From: Pagrus major | Taxonomy: Eukaryota; Chordata; Actinopteri; Spariformes; Sparidae | Assembly (NCBI RefSeq): GCF_040436345.1 | Contig: NC_133235.1 | Coordinates: 17,942,660 to 18,006,659 of the forward strand | Direction: 5' to 3' | Length of the DNA: 64,000 nt | Shown here: in pieces, positions 14,415 through 26,529 of the stretch | Layout: every line of letters starts with the position of its first letter | Position numbering within the stretch: the stretch's first letter is position 1 | Position numbers and translations under genes: made by a program | Notes under the pieces: generated by a model | The model's input: only the letters and a program-made list of their open reading frames with translations | Database searches by the model: none | Told to the model about the DNA's origin: nothing

Positions 14415-14842
14415 ATAAATACAAGTACTCAAGTACTGTACTTAGATACAATGTTGCAGTTGATGTACTTTACTTAAGTATTTCCATTTCCTGCTACTTT
14501 ATACTTCCACTCCACTACATTTTGGGGGCAAATATTATACTTAATTTTTTTTTTACTCCATTACATTTATTTAATCACTTTTAGGTACTGGTTAAATTGC
14601 AGATTGCATGTTGCATCAGAGGCAAAGTAGCTCATTTTTAAAGCTCATTATTTTAAATTTTATCGACAATCGGTCAACCCACAGTATACAGGATATACAT
14701 GCAAATATATGTATAATTTACTTGTTCTTTTGGTACTTGAGTACATTTTTTTTTTGCCAGAACATAACTTTTGATACCTTTCAACATAAAATCTTAACTT
14801 TTACTCAAGCATGACTTTAAGGTACTTTTTACAACACTGGTT
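14415..14842. mobile_element. hAT-like MITE relic between lrrcc1 and e2f5
   Basis: The block carries alternating AAGTACTCAAGTACTGTACTT, TACTTTATACTTCCACTCC and TACTTGAGTACATT words and ends with ...TTTTTACAACACTGG. This is the layout of a very common teleost hAT-derived element. Other pieces of the family lie at 34268-34300, 62265-62460 and, in four copies, inside the 38-59 kb array. Confidence 0.7.
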
Positions 14843-14869
14843 TGTAGTTTAAGTATGTGATTGTAGATC

Positions 14870-15316
14870 GGACTCACTATCTCATAATGTTGATTTATTA
14901 GGTCAAAATTCTGGTTTTGTCTTACAAATTGGACAAAGTCTCAAATTACAACCTTTCACCCTATATGTGTTTTTTATTTCCTTGTTTTACGTTGATCTAG
15001 TTTGTTCTTTTCGGCTTCCATACAGTCGGGGTGTGTTTATACCTGTCTGTCCGGTTGAGAAGAGGGGGGCGGGGTCAAATTCGGGTTGACGGAGGGGTGG
15101 GGGGGTCGCTGACAGGGAGGGCACGAGCAGCACAAGGGTTGCCATGGCAACGGTAACCTAACGTAACGTCCGTTGATTTAAAAACCGTGAAGGTGCTGCC
15201 GTCGTCCCGCTGAGGTAACAACAGACTGTATGTGGACGGACAGAAATGTTTCTTATTTGTAGTAAAACACAGGCGGCTGACTTAAAGTAAGCAGGGCTCT
15301 CCTTTAGAGAAAGAAG
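14870..15316 (+). promoter_or_regulatory. e2f5: e2f5 promoter and 5' UTR region
   Basis: The stretch becomes G/C- and CpG-rich from about 15010 (GGGGGGCGGGG at 15065), unlike the AT-rich DNA before it. No clear TATA box is visible. An RFX X-box is at 15138-15151. An in-frame TAG at 15305-15307 lies just before the ATG at 15317, which fixes the start. The transcription start itself cannot be placed by eye. Confidence 0.6.
15138..15151. promoter_or_regulatory. e2f5: Perfect palindromic X-box (RFX binding site)
   Basis: GTTGCCATGGCAAC matches the RFX consensus GTTRCC-AT-GGYAAC at every base, 166 bases before the e2f5 start codon. RFX2 and RFX3 control ciliary genes, and E2F5 acts in multiciliated-cell differentiation. 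The site is seen directly; use by RFX is inferred. Confidence 0.8.
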
Positions 15317-18300
15317 ATGGAGTTTGAGACGACGGAGACTGTTCGCTCGACACCGAGCCGCCACGAGAAAAGTTTGGGGCTCCTCACGATGAAGTTTGTC
15401 AGTCTGCTTCAAGACGCGAAGGATGGCGTCCTTGATTTGAAAGTGGTCAGTGAAACGGCGAGGGGGCAGGCTCAGTGTTGGTGTTTGTGGGTTGTTTTCA
15501 GGGGGGAATGGACCGGTGCCACCTTCCAGACGGCAGTCTGTGAACAAAGGGGTGTCCGTCACAAATGGAGCCGGTCAGGTGCATTGATTTGTTTAACAGG
15601 TGCACTAGCTAGCCGCCATTAGCCTACCCAGTTCCCGTCGTTTGTGTGTTCAGTAACACTAACTTGGAGGCAGTAAAAATGTTGAATACATTTGCAGAGT
15701 TTGCGTCTGGCTACCAGTTCAAAAAGATTAAAAGTTTTTAATAAATCAGCTGATATTGTATATAAAAAGTGAGGCTAGGGGTCCCATTCATGCTATTTCT
15801 CGGACTCCTCTCCCCTCACACTAGTTTTTAAGTAGACTGACGAAACAAACCTAAAGTCATGAGGCAGTCCCTTTAAGTCTACTGTAACGAGTTTTGGCAT
15901 ACCTATATGATGGTTCCTGATTTGAAATCACCCAAGCAGAATTAACCAAAACAAATTAGAGTGAAATTCAATAGCTAATTTTGAATTCAGACTCCCTTGA
16001 AGGACTCTAGATCCCCAGAGGAGGCATTATGAGGCAACCACTATACCACACCAGCCTGTCTAGGACATACTAAGGAGGTAAAACTATTAAGTAATTTACA
16101 CAGGAAAAAAGAGCAAAGATTAAGAGGAATTTCTTGAAAATGTAATTATAATTTTGTGGAGCAAAAGCAGAGATGTTTTCAGCTTTCCTATCCTGATAAT
16201 GTTTTTTGACCTAGCAGGTTTATCTTGTGAGACCCAGGGATGTCCTGACGCACACATTGGGAATCATATTGCAGCACCATCTTCTTTAAAGTCATCCTGC
16301 TAATTAGAGCTGCAATAATTTTAAAATTAATCAATAAGTTGACAGATAGAAAATTCATCGGCAGCTATTTTAGTAATTGATTTTTCCTTTTGAAGCGTTT
16401 TTATTTAAAGAAAACATACAACTCTCTGCTTCCAGCTTCTCCAAATATTAGGAGTTACTGAAATCTGTTTTATATTATAGTAAGCTGAATATCTCTGGGT
16501 TGTGGACTGTTGATCGGCCAAATCAAGACATTTAAAGAAGTTTTGTTGGATTCTAAGGGACTGGGATTAACATTTTTCAGTTTTCTAATGATTTATAGAC
16601 TATACAAAGGATCGAGAAAATGATTGACAGATTAATAATAATGAAAATGTTAGTTATGTTTTTTTTTTCCTTTTTGAAAGTTTATTTCCTACTACTAGCC
16701 AATACTAAGCTCTAGAAATTGATAGTTGATCTTGTCATTTTTAAAACCCTACGCTTAAACATTATGATTGTGGTAGACTTCTTGTACCATCCATGTAGCT
16801 GCCCTCAGTGTCTCTTTGCCAAACTTCCCTGAAGTGTCCTCCTCAAATCTGCCTCCTATTCATCATAGTGATGGGTAGTTTTCCCTCTCTTCTCGCGCGC
16901 CAAAGCTGGGTAATGTTTACACAGCAGGCTCCTTAGACCCTTTCCCTCCTCCTTCCTCCTCCTCCTCGCTATTGTATAACTGTCCTCTTCTGCCAAGAGG
17001 TTGTATTTGATGTTTGTTCAGCTTAATTTGCCAAATCCTTAATGTGTTGGCTTTGCCCGAGTCTCTTTTTTCACCTCAAGATGTGTTTGCCACAGAAATT
17101 TCTAGTTTCATGTTGATGCCTGGTGTAAGTGTCTGAGGTATCTTGTCAACAAAGGGTCATATTAAGCTGCCACTGAGTAAGACCCTTTATGGAAATGTAT
17201 GTCTGAATTAACAGGCTGCAGACAGCTTGGCAGTGAAACAGAAGAGGAGGATATATGACATCACCAACGTACTAGAAGGAGTGGGGTTGATTGAGAAGAA
17301 AAACAAGAACATAATCCAGTGGAGGTTTGAAACTTTTCATGTAATATTCACATTTGAGGAACGGTGAAGTGTTTTCTACATTTTTAAATGACTTAATTAT
17401 CTTTGAACTTTAAAATGGTGTGGGTGTAAAAAATCTTTCAAGAGCTTGCTTTGCTACTCTACATGAAAATCAGTATCTTTCTCACCTAGGCTCAACAGCT
17501 GATGAATTAAAAAAAAAGCAGCCAAGCTAATTTTATGTTGGCTAACCTTCTAAATACTGAGCAGCACTGGCAAAACATCACAAATATATGATTTGTATCT
17601 TCACCTTGCACTTTCTCCTCGCATCTGTTATCTTTCGTGTGTCCAGGGGAGAGAACTCAGGCAGCCAAACTCAGGAGGTGGTGGAGCAGGTAAAGGCTTT
17701 GAAGGCCCAAATCTCTGAACTGGAGGCCCAAGAGAAAGAGCTGGACAACCAGAAGGCATGGCTAGAGGAGAACATCAAACACCTCAACCACGATCCCTTC
17801 ACCAGTGCATATCCTTTTATGGCAATCTGACATTTTTATTTTGTATTTTTTTTCTTTGGACTGTCGCAGTAAATCTGACCACTCCAGCAGCATTAAGCAA
17901 CTTAAACAAATCATCCACACAATGTTACGTTATAATTTGCTCACATATGGCAAATAAAAAAGTGAGTAATACATATAATAATAATAATAATAATATATGT
18001 AATATAATATGTATAATACATACAATACAGTACTACAAACTGTTACATAGAGCCCCTTTAAGGTCCCTGTAATAAGTCTTTTTTTAATATGAAATAAGTC
18101 CCTTTTAAGTCTATATAAGATGCCATTGATATTACCATTGATTAGACTATTAGACTAACCCTAACCCTAATTTTAGCATCATAAATGTATATTGTGAAAT
18201 AATGAGACGTTTATAAGCACTTATAAGAAACTTGTTAGCAGTTTATAGATGCTGGGTTCTTATAATGGTTAATATTATTAGCATTACAAACATTGAGTTT

Positions 18301-21300
18301 AACCAACTTACCTATTATGTCATTGTTTAACCTCCACTAAGCTTTGTTGCTTTATTCAGATCAATACTTTATAATGCATGTATTAGCAATTAACAATGTT
18401 TTATTAATGGTTAACTATGCTTTTTTGCAGCTACTGGGACTATAGTGAGATGAATGCCTTTATTAACATAAAAAAAATACTTTTTTTGCTCTTACAGTCA
18501 ACATTTCTTCTAAAGATTTCAAGCTATGCATCAGGGGGCTCAGGCTGGAATTGAACCTCAACCTTATTATGTTAATAAGCATTTTATAGGGACTTATTAT
18601 AATGCTTATTACAAGGACCTTTAATATAAAGCATTACCTGCTGGGGCAAGTTGAAAGTGGACACATCTCCATTCCTACAAAAAGCAACGTACTGTTGGAC
18701 TGAACATATGAAGAGTTGAAAATATTAACGGGTGAGGCTTTGCTTCTGATGTCATTACAGTGAAATTTCACTCAGTTCACTTGGTATTCAGGATTCCTTT
18801 TGTGTCTCTCTACAGTTTGTAATTCTACCCCTCTTGGTATCCCATCTATTCATTTGAGAGAATAAATCCCTACTTGGTTCTTATTGAACAGAGAAAAGGC
18901 TTCAAAGGGAGGATTATGAATATAATTGCTATTGTCAGTCGTGAAATCACAGCCAGGCTAATCCTGACTTGCACAATGCTCACAGTCTGGTGTTTCCAGT
19001 TTATGGTCTCCATTTTCCTCCCACAAGTAATCCCGTTCCTGTTTCCCTAACACCACCTCTCCACTTATAAATTTGTGACTCATGAAGACGTCTGCAATGC
19101 CTTCAGTGGAGACACTCTTCTTGCTGTAGTGGCTCCTGCTGGGACTCAGCTGGAGGTAGCGCTACCTGAAATGGTTTGTCACACAAGCTTTTTTTTATTG
19201 CTTGGGATACATGGAATATTGTTTGCACTATGTTAATGATAATAGTCACCGGAAAGAAGGAAATTCACCATTTTTTGTATTCCTTGTTTTCTATGGTAAA
19301 CCACATGTAGCCTCTTTATAAAAGAAGGCTAATGTGATAATTTGTTTCTTGTGGCATATGAAGTCTAACTGGAAAAGAAAACAATCATGCTGGATTATCA
19401 GCACATTTGCTGCGTATTTGCTGTAACACTAATCAACATAGTGTCATTAACTGACACATAACCTTGTGTAGCAGTCCAATATAATGATTGGGAAGATTGT
19501 TTTCAAACTTACCTTACTTGCCAAGTTCAGCTTTATATGACGCCTGCTTAGGATCTCCTAAGTTAGATGGGGGCAGCAGGCACAAGCTGAAAACACAACA
19601 CTTTTCACCTTTTCTGTTGATATGGCGAGTAAAACATTGCTATTCAAACATCCAGCAGATTCGGAGTAACATAGTATTAATTTGAGATCATATTCTGGCC
19701 AACTTATTGATATAAATCCAGTATTAACACTCTGTTTATTGTCCTCTGGACCACTACTGACTGAACTAACTAACTCTTTAGCTGCTATATGTTCTACTAT
19801 GTTAACCAGCTAGTCTAAAGTCTGTCTGCTGTTTGGTGCAGAGCAGGTAGTGTAGGTTTTTAGAGCTTTTTCATTGGAAAAATATATCTACTGCAGATGG
19901 AAATGAACAGTGACAGTGAACCAAGACTTCAAAGCTGCAGGCTGTAAAATGAGCTGAATGATGCTAAAATATTCCGTAGAAATCAGGAAAACTACAAGCA
20001 GCTGCTTTCACGTGCAAGTAGTAATCAGATCCATTGTGTATATAAAAATACTGAATGTAGCTGAGTAATGACAATAAACATGTCACCACACTGCTGCTCC
20101 TCAGGGCCAGAGTGGTCAGAAGAAGTACCAGGTGAACCTACGCAGCCACTCGGCTCCCATCCAGGTCATGCTCATCAACAGGGATTCAGACTCCACAATA
20201 CCTGTGGTCTTCTCTGTGCCACCCACTGACGACATCTGTCCAGTGCCAACTCCACCCAGCACCCCTGCAAGCCTTCAGAGGTTTCCTCTGTCAACGTCCA
20301 TGTACTCAACCTCCAACACCACCTCCTCCTACTGCAGCCAGGACTCTCTCTGCTCAGACCACCAGATGGTGCTACCAGAACATGATGAAGTGCTGACGCC
20401 ATCTTCCACCCCGTCTGACGTACATATGGGTAAGGACAGGGACCACCTGAGACCCACAATGTGCATTGTTACTGACTTTTAATGGCTGCCCTTAGGCTGC
20501 AATGAATAACATTTTAGAAGATAAAAGCTTAGCTTTACTCTCTGTAATTTCAGTATTTTGTGCCGAGACAAATGTTATGGCACCAGTAGAAGCTTTAAAC
20601 ATCATACCAGAAGGCCAGCTTCAATAGCTAAAAAATAAAAATAAAAATATAGAATATTGGTGATTGGAAGAAATAGTTAAATAATTAATCAATAGTAATG
20701 TAAAGGAAAAAAAAGAAAAAAACAGCCCTCACAAGAAACTGATCTCTTACAAATTGAATAAATAGTGGCCTAAACAGAGAAACTAGCTTTACCAGACCAA
20801 CCCACAGTAGTCACACTGTGGCAGTTTCTTTTTAATTTCACAAATTCTCCACCCCATGAGTCAGCGATGGCATTACTCCCACTTGGTGCTGACAATTACC
20901 ACTTGGTTTTGTGTCATGTCATAAAAACTGACCTCTCCCTCCTATCCTCTTGTGACAAGTAAGATGAGACAAACCTACACCTTCATCACTCTTGTTGGTT
21001 CCTTGAGGTACGTGACCTCTTGAAATTTCCATAAAAAGCTTCACCTTTATCTCGAGCAGTGGGTGAATCAGAAGAAATAAGTGAACATCTGGTTGAGAGT
21101 GCAGAACTGTCATTGTGTGTTGTAGCAAAAATTGGGAGAAAAAACAAATAGCATGGGCTAAATAACCTACAAACATGTAAATTATACCGAGGACTCATAC
21201 AGTACACCTTCATTGCCTGTAATGAGACGGTAGACTAGATATAAGACCTTCCAGCATAAACCAGTATAATGCAAAATGACCATGAGGTTGAATCAACACC

Positions 21301-24300
21301 AACGCAATTCAACAAAATCTGAACTATAATCTAATAGGATTTATTATAGAGATGTTGTATTAGACCGCATTAGTTTAAGCACTGGTGTAGCTAATAAACT
21401 GGCAACTAAAATCTTATATGTGGTAATACTCTGCAAGCAGAGACAAGTTTTCAAAACTCTGTCTTGCATTCAAAGATGCTATCATGTCCAAAAACTGAAA
21501 GTATTGCAAGGCTGAACTGGGTTGTTAGGAAATCAAATCGTGATGACAAACATAAAATGACCCTGGGAAATAAGTCATGCGAATACTGGCTGATTTGTTG
21601 CTTTAAAAAAAGTTTGCCTTCTACCAGCTGACTCAGCTGATCTCCACTTGTCCTGACAAGAACAGGAAATATGACAAAGTCTCTTCTTGCACTTGTGTCA
21701 GTCATAATGGCTTACCCATCTCACACAATTTAAAGTCTCAGAAAGTTGTCCTTTTCCTAGTGCAGTTTAAGTTAACCATCACACAACGGTTGCCTGTGCC
21801 ACAACAAAAAAATCGGAGATGCTATGCTGTAGAAAATGGTCAGTTTTAAGAATTTAGCTTTTAACATTTAACACTGACATTAAAAAGTCTTTGCAAACCC
21901 AATGTTTTGAGTACCTAAAATTCTTCCTCCTTGAAATTGGATTGCAAAGCATCTAAGTAAATTGAATTGGGGGGGGTTTCAACTTCTCCTTTCATAAATT
22001 GTTTCCTAAATCAACCTTAACTCGTAAATGTTCTGTCTAATTTCTTCTGCATGAAATGCTCTAGTTTGGCAGCTCAGAAACAAGAATACTAGAAAACTTT
22101 CACAAGAGAGAGCAACAACATCATTAGGTAAAGCACTTATGATTTGATTGCAGCATGTTTTTACAACAGTAGATTTGATTGTAAAGAAACATTTGTGGAT
22201 AGAATTCGATTGGCCCAAAACAGTGAACTGTTATCTAGTTGCATAGACAAAGAAATGAGAAAGCAGATTTGCAGCACTGTAAATGTGATGTGGAAGAGAC
22301 ATCTTGTATGTGTATCTCACATGTCACCCTGTATTACCAGCAACCCAACCCACGCAACATGTCATGGGAAAAGACTCGGTCTCATGAGTAGGAAACTTTT
22401 AGTATGTTTGAAAGGCAAACAGCTTCCTCTTCTGGATCTAGGTTTTAGAGAAAAGGATGATTCACTGCTGTAATAAGTGTGTAAGAATAGATAAAACTGG
22501 GTAATATGGTTCAACATTGTCAAAGTGAAACTCAGTCAGACCTTCCGGTCAGAAAAAAGAGGAATTAACACAATAGCACCACAGTAGACATTTTTACTTT
22601 TATACAACACAGTGTTGGGAACAATGACAAACCAAACATAGTGTTTAGTGTTCTTCACCTTGAGAAAGAGCCAGATAAATATAATTTGGATTTACAGGGG
22701 GTTATGTGTGGGACTGTTTTATGGCCATGCACAATGTCTTCCTGGAGTCTTCTGTGTTTCCCAAACATTGGCTCTACCTGGGCGGGCCGCCCAGGTTAAT
22801 TGAGACCCGCCCAGGAAGATAAAATCCAGTTCCTCCAGTTTTTTCAATCAATGATGTAATTTTACAGCACACACAGACCATCCGCCCTCCAGCCCCACTC
22901 ACCTCTTCTCACACACACGTGCATCATGCAGCATGCGTCTGCTCTGGCATTAACAATTTACGCTAAGCTAGGCTAAGCTAACCAGCTTCATAATTAGTGG
23001 ACTTATGTATGATTCTTCTCATCTAACCCTTGGGAAGATGTCTTTACCTTGCAAGGCAGCTGTGAATCATGAGATCACATGTTCATATGATCTTGCAAAT
23101 CCATCTTGTCATGGTTCAACCTATGGTCTTGTGGTTGAACCAGTCAGCCTTCAAATGAGGAACTACTGGCAGCTATGTATTATTTAGAATGACGACCAAC
23201 GAGAGAAGCAGTGAGTCTTTGAAAACATCATTTCTCAAGAGCTTAGCATGATGCTACAATAGCATCAGTTATGTCAGAACTGGAGAGTATATTTCATAAA
23301 AAGCAAAGAACTGCCCAGAAAGGTTTTCTCAATGGAGAAGATGTTTTCACTCCTCTCTCAGCTGGCCTTAGTAAGGGCATGCTCACACTAATGATGGTAT
23401 ACTCGATTCCTTTTACTGACTCGAGTTTGTATGAGTCACTCACTAAAGTGAATCGGGTTTTCGAGTCACTTGAGTCAGTCACCCAGAGTGTGCGCCACGG
23501 AATGCGAGTTTCTCAGGTAAGGGAGGGGCTCTACGAGCTGGGAGGGAGAGCGAGTGAGCTGTGAACTGCGAGTGAGCTGTGAACTGCGAGTCGGAGATGC
23601 TGAGTCCTGAACGGTGCGGAGCAACGAGTTTCTCGGGTAAGGGAGGGGCTATACGAGCTGGGAGGGAGAGCGAGTGAGCTGTGAGCTACGAGTTGCAGCT
23701 ACCGGGTCCTGAACGGTGCGGAGCAACGAGTTTCACGGGTAAGGGAGGGGCTCTACGAGCTGGGAGGGAGAGCGAGTGAGCTGTGAGCTGGAGCTACTGG
23801 GTCAGTTAATCGTTCTTTTTCTGTATCAGCCTGTGATACAGCTCAGCTCGGGGCAGAAAGGGAGGAGACAGGGGAGTTGAGTTGAAATAAAGACCAGAGC
23901 CAGAGACTTTATTTATTTATTTCCCAGAGACTGATAGACAGTCTATCACCTGCCAATATTTTTCAGAAGTGCCTTCCCTTTTCCAAACAGTTTCTAGTGG
24001 TGCCTTTCTAGATGGTTCTGTGTAACAAATCATCTGACATGTCAGGTTAAAAATGTCTTAACTCCCTGCTGGTCTTCAGCAGACTTGTGGAATTTTCCTA
24101 GGAAATGTGTCAGTGCTGAGGGCTTTCCAATCCACAATTCATAATTTCCACAAGGGGCTTCAAGTGGACTTCTGTGAGCTTAGAGAGTCTGCTTAGGGTG
24201 CAGACTTCATCAGATGTTGTCGGAAAATAACCAGTAAGATAATACAGACCATTTTTATTTTTGAAGGCATTTACTTTTTTTCATTTTCATTGTATAGGTT

Positions 24301-26529
24301 TGATGTAGTGAGATGTGATATTGGATGTACAGAATATGGATGGGTTGAATAACTTGGATTTTTTAGATTCTGCAAAAACAGATGGGAGAAGCCTTTTTTT
24401 TTTTTCTTTCACATATCATTCATTCGTTGCCAGTGCCCTGTTGGGAACTGTCCGGAAAAACACTTAGCATTGCGCTACAGCGTCAGGAATTAAATTCATC
24501 TCCATGGAAACACTTGAGGTCTCAAGTCCCGTTTTATAGTGCTGCCCAGCACTCTTGTCACGGTACATCATGTAATACAAAAGTCTGTGAGTCGGTCTGC
24601 AGTTCTGGAGGGTGCACATTTGGATTGACCCCTTCTTTAGGTACTTTGCTGTTTCATTTCAACACAGCTGATTGAGGTCGTCTCTCTGCTTCAGATCTTT
24701 TTCATCGAGATAATTTACACCCTGTAAAGTTGCCAGTTTAATTTCCTGAATGGGGCCTTACTGAATACCTAAGGCTAAGTATTCTTGTTTCACCCTCCTC
24801 ACTCTTGCAGGTTGTCACAGTCAGTCAGCAGCAGTGTTGGAGCAGCAGCAGATGGACCTGGAGGGCCCAGAGTTCCAGTCTGTACTGGACATGAGCAGCC
24901 TGCTGAAGCTCAGCTCTGCTGGAGACCACATGAAGGACGACAGAGAGGGTAAGGCACAGGGATCTGAACACAGTTTATTCTGTAGTTGCATCCAGCAGTT
25001 AAGCTTGGGGGCAATTTAATTATTGCTTCACATTTATATTAGTTATGGTTCTGTAAAGGCTCTAAGATGTAAGCTTGCTTTTCTGAAGTGCTGATCCTAA
25101 GTTTTACTACTTGGTTAGGGAAAATGGCTGAATAGTAATGATAGGTTTGCTTCACTGTGAATTACATACATGTTGTTTTAAATTCTCTTGTAGGAACTGT
25201 TGACCTGATTGATGAGCTAATGTCCACTGATGGTAAGCATCTGAAAACCTTTCTTTAACTGGTAATAAACATATTTTCTGCTTCAACGCATCATTATGAA
25301 GTACATGCTGATTACACAATGTAATGGATATATTGTTTTGAAACCACTGGCATCGATTCCCTTTAAACCTCACTATCCGTATACAATTTTGTCTGACACC
25401 GGGCACGCAATCACCCAGGAAAAGGAAGGTTAACTGACGATCCATTTCTATTCTTCTATTCTAATTGTCTTTGCAACAGCAGTGGCAACAATAATACCAC
25501 TTGGAAATGCTAGAGGAAAATTTGTGTGTTGCCAGTTTAACTTAATTTATAAATGAAAAACTGTGGCCACAAATATTTGCTGTCACAGCCATGCTAGCAA
25601 AGTGGTGCTTTGAGCTGAATGCTAGCATGCTAACATGCTGATGTTTAGCAACCTTGGTCCAGAACAAGTAATACATCATTTTAATTGTATTTTATTATAG
25701 TAGACATGACGGTAAATTCATTGAACTGTGATTTGAACTTGAAAGAGTCTACAGCCACACTAGCTGCCCTGAGTGTGTACTTTAGGCTAGCTGCAATGCT
25801 TGGAGCTAAATGCTAATACCATGCTAGTATGCTCATAGAAGATACTAACATGCTTATGCTTAGCAGGCATAATGTTGGACCACGTTCAACATCTTAATGT
25901 AGCGTGTTAGCATGCTTAGTGTAATTATCACTAATCATAAAGCAAAGCTGAGGATAGTCTGACTCACCTGATGTAAACTTTGGGTATAAACCTATTTCAG
26001 GTTCCAGTCCCCTCGTCCTTCCACACGCTCTGTGTTACCGTTCTGAAAATCCTCACCACTACAGAAAACAATAACAACAACCTCGGAGCTAGCAAACGCT
26101 AACGACGTGAATTTAAATAAGCCAACACCTGTTACCTTTTCTTTTGCAGGGATTTTGCCATTTTATTGCCTTGACCCCCCCACATGTGAAGTTCCCTGCA
26201 GCACTATTTTGTAAGGGCATCCTATGTTTAGCCCCACCCAAGACGATTGTGATTCATTTAAAGTAATACAAAGAAAACACAGAAATGTTTCTTTGACCTA
26301 TACCAGAATGATAACTGGTGCAGCCTGACCTTTCTGCAGAGCACTGACACAATGCTGATTAAAGTCAACTTTAATCTACCTATCCATAATCTGTGTTTGT
26401 ATTTATGTTTTATGGTATTTTTCTTGTTAATGCTCCTTCTCTCCTCATGCAGGTATTGACTACAGCTTCAACCTGGACGACAACGAGGGAGTGTGTGACC
26501 TGTTTGATGTGCAGATCCTCAATTACTGA
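15317..26529 (+). CDS. e2f5: e2f5, transcription factor E2F5 (complete, 8 coding exons)
   Basis: Exons: 15317-15445, 17215-17324, 17647-17808, 19065-19173, 20105-20429, 24811-24948, 25194-25232, 26453-26529. Together they give 362 residues; human E2F5 has 346. Residues about 9-80 form the winged-helix DNA-binding domain ([15 protein letters not shown], then [19 protein letters not shown]). A dimerisation coiled coil follows ([18 protein letters not shown]), then the marked box ([24 protein letters not shown]), a Ser/Thr/Pro-rich stretch (about 200-280), and the C-terminal pocket-protein-binding motif [14 protein letters not shown] ending ILNY. E2F4/E2F5 bind DP partners and p107/p130 and repress cell-cycle genes; with GEMC1 or Multicilin they activate multiciliogenesis genes. 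Intron 3 is AT-AC, so GT-AG-only gene finders will misjoin exons 3 and 4. E2F5, rather than E2F4, is favoured by overall resemblance and by the lrrcc1 neighbour. Confidence 0.96.
16304..16670. repeat. Interspersed repeat in e2f5 intron 1 (same family as 257-560)
   Basis: It starts AGAGCTGCAATAATTTTAAA, carries GAATATCTCTGGGTTGTGGA and GACATTTAAAGAAG, and ends CGAGAAAATGATTGACAG. Layout and words match the block at 257-560. Confidence 0.6.
16895..16904 (-). promoter_or_regulatory. Candidate E2F site inside e2f5 intron 1
   Basis: GCGCGCCAAA is the reverse complement of TTTGGCGCGC, which fits the E2F consensus TTTSSCGC. It sits in a small CpG-containing island within otherwise AT-rich intron 1, followed by a pyrimidine-rich stretch. 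Autoregulation is possible but only inferred. Confidence 0.45.
17809..19064 (+). other. e2f5: U12-type AT-AC intron of e2f5
   Basis: The donor reads ATATCCTTTT, matching the U12 5' consensus. The acceptor ends CCAC. TTCCCTAAC at 19043-19051 is one base from the U12 branch consensus TTCCTTAAC, and its branch A is 14-15 bases from the intron end. Joining gives [13 protein letters not shown], as the family requires; no AG acceptor exists at that place. AT-AC introns are known in E2F genes. Confidence 0.92.
18050..18645. mobile_element. Short inverted-repeat element in the e2f5 AT-AC intron
   Basis: CCTTTAAGGTCCCTGTAATAAG near the left end is mirrored by CTTATTACAAGGACCTTTAA near the right end (about 18603-18622). 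The inside is rich in TTATAA/AATGCTTATTA words, and a similar word set flanks the element at 30628-31041. A (TAA)n microsatellite at 17977-17995 precedes it. Confidence 0.5.
22740..23960. repeat. Repeat-rich block in e2f5 intron 5 with a three-copy minisatellite
   Basis: At about 22779-22816 GGGCGGGCCGCCCAGGTTAA and ACCCGCCCAGG form a GC-rich inverted motif in AT-rich surroundings. At 23507, 23627 and 23728 a unit of 101-120 bp starts again (AGTTTCTCAGGTAAGGGAGG and variants, then GGCTCTACGAGCTGGGAGGG), ending near 23805. GAGTCACT-type repeats lie between. No coding frame is convincing. Confidence 0.65.
25560..25960. repeat. Teleost interspersed repeat rich in GCTAGCATGCTAAC words
   Basis: It contains GCTAGCATGCTAACATGCTG, TGGTGCTTTGAGCTGAATGC and further TGCTAGTATGCTCATAG and GTTAGCATGCTTAG repeats. 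I know this wording from a dispersed teleost family, of which 31380-31500 (GATTGCCATGAAATCTGGTC, GATGAAATGTAACTTTG) seems another part. It lies in e2f5 intron 7. Confidence 0.6.

Noticed and set aside
18150-18175. Telomere-like (CCCTAA)n at 18156 and (GGTTAG)n at 28361
   Set aside because: Only a few units each, and the first lies inside a short inverted-repeat element; not a telomere or fusion scar.
20175-20459. Antisense frame over e2f5 exon 5
   Set aside because: Shadow of the real coding exon caused by its GC-rich third positions.
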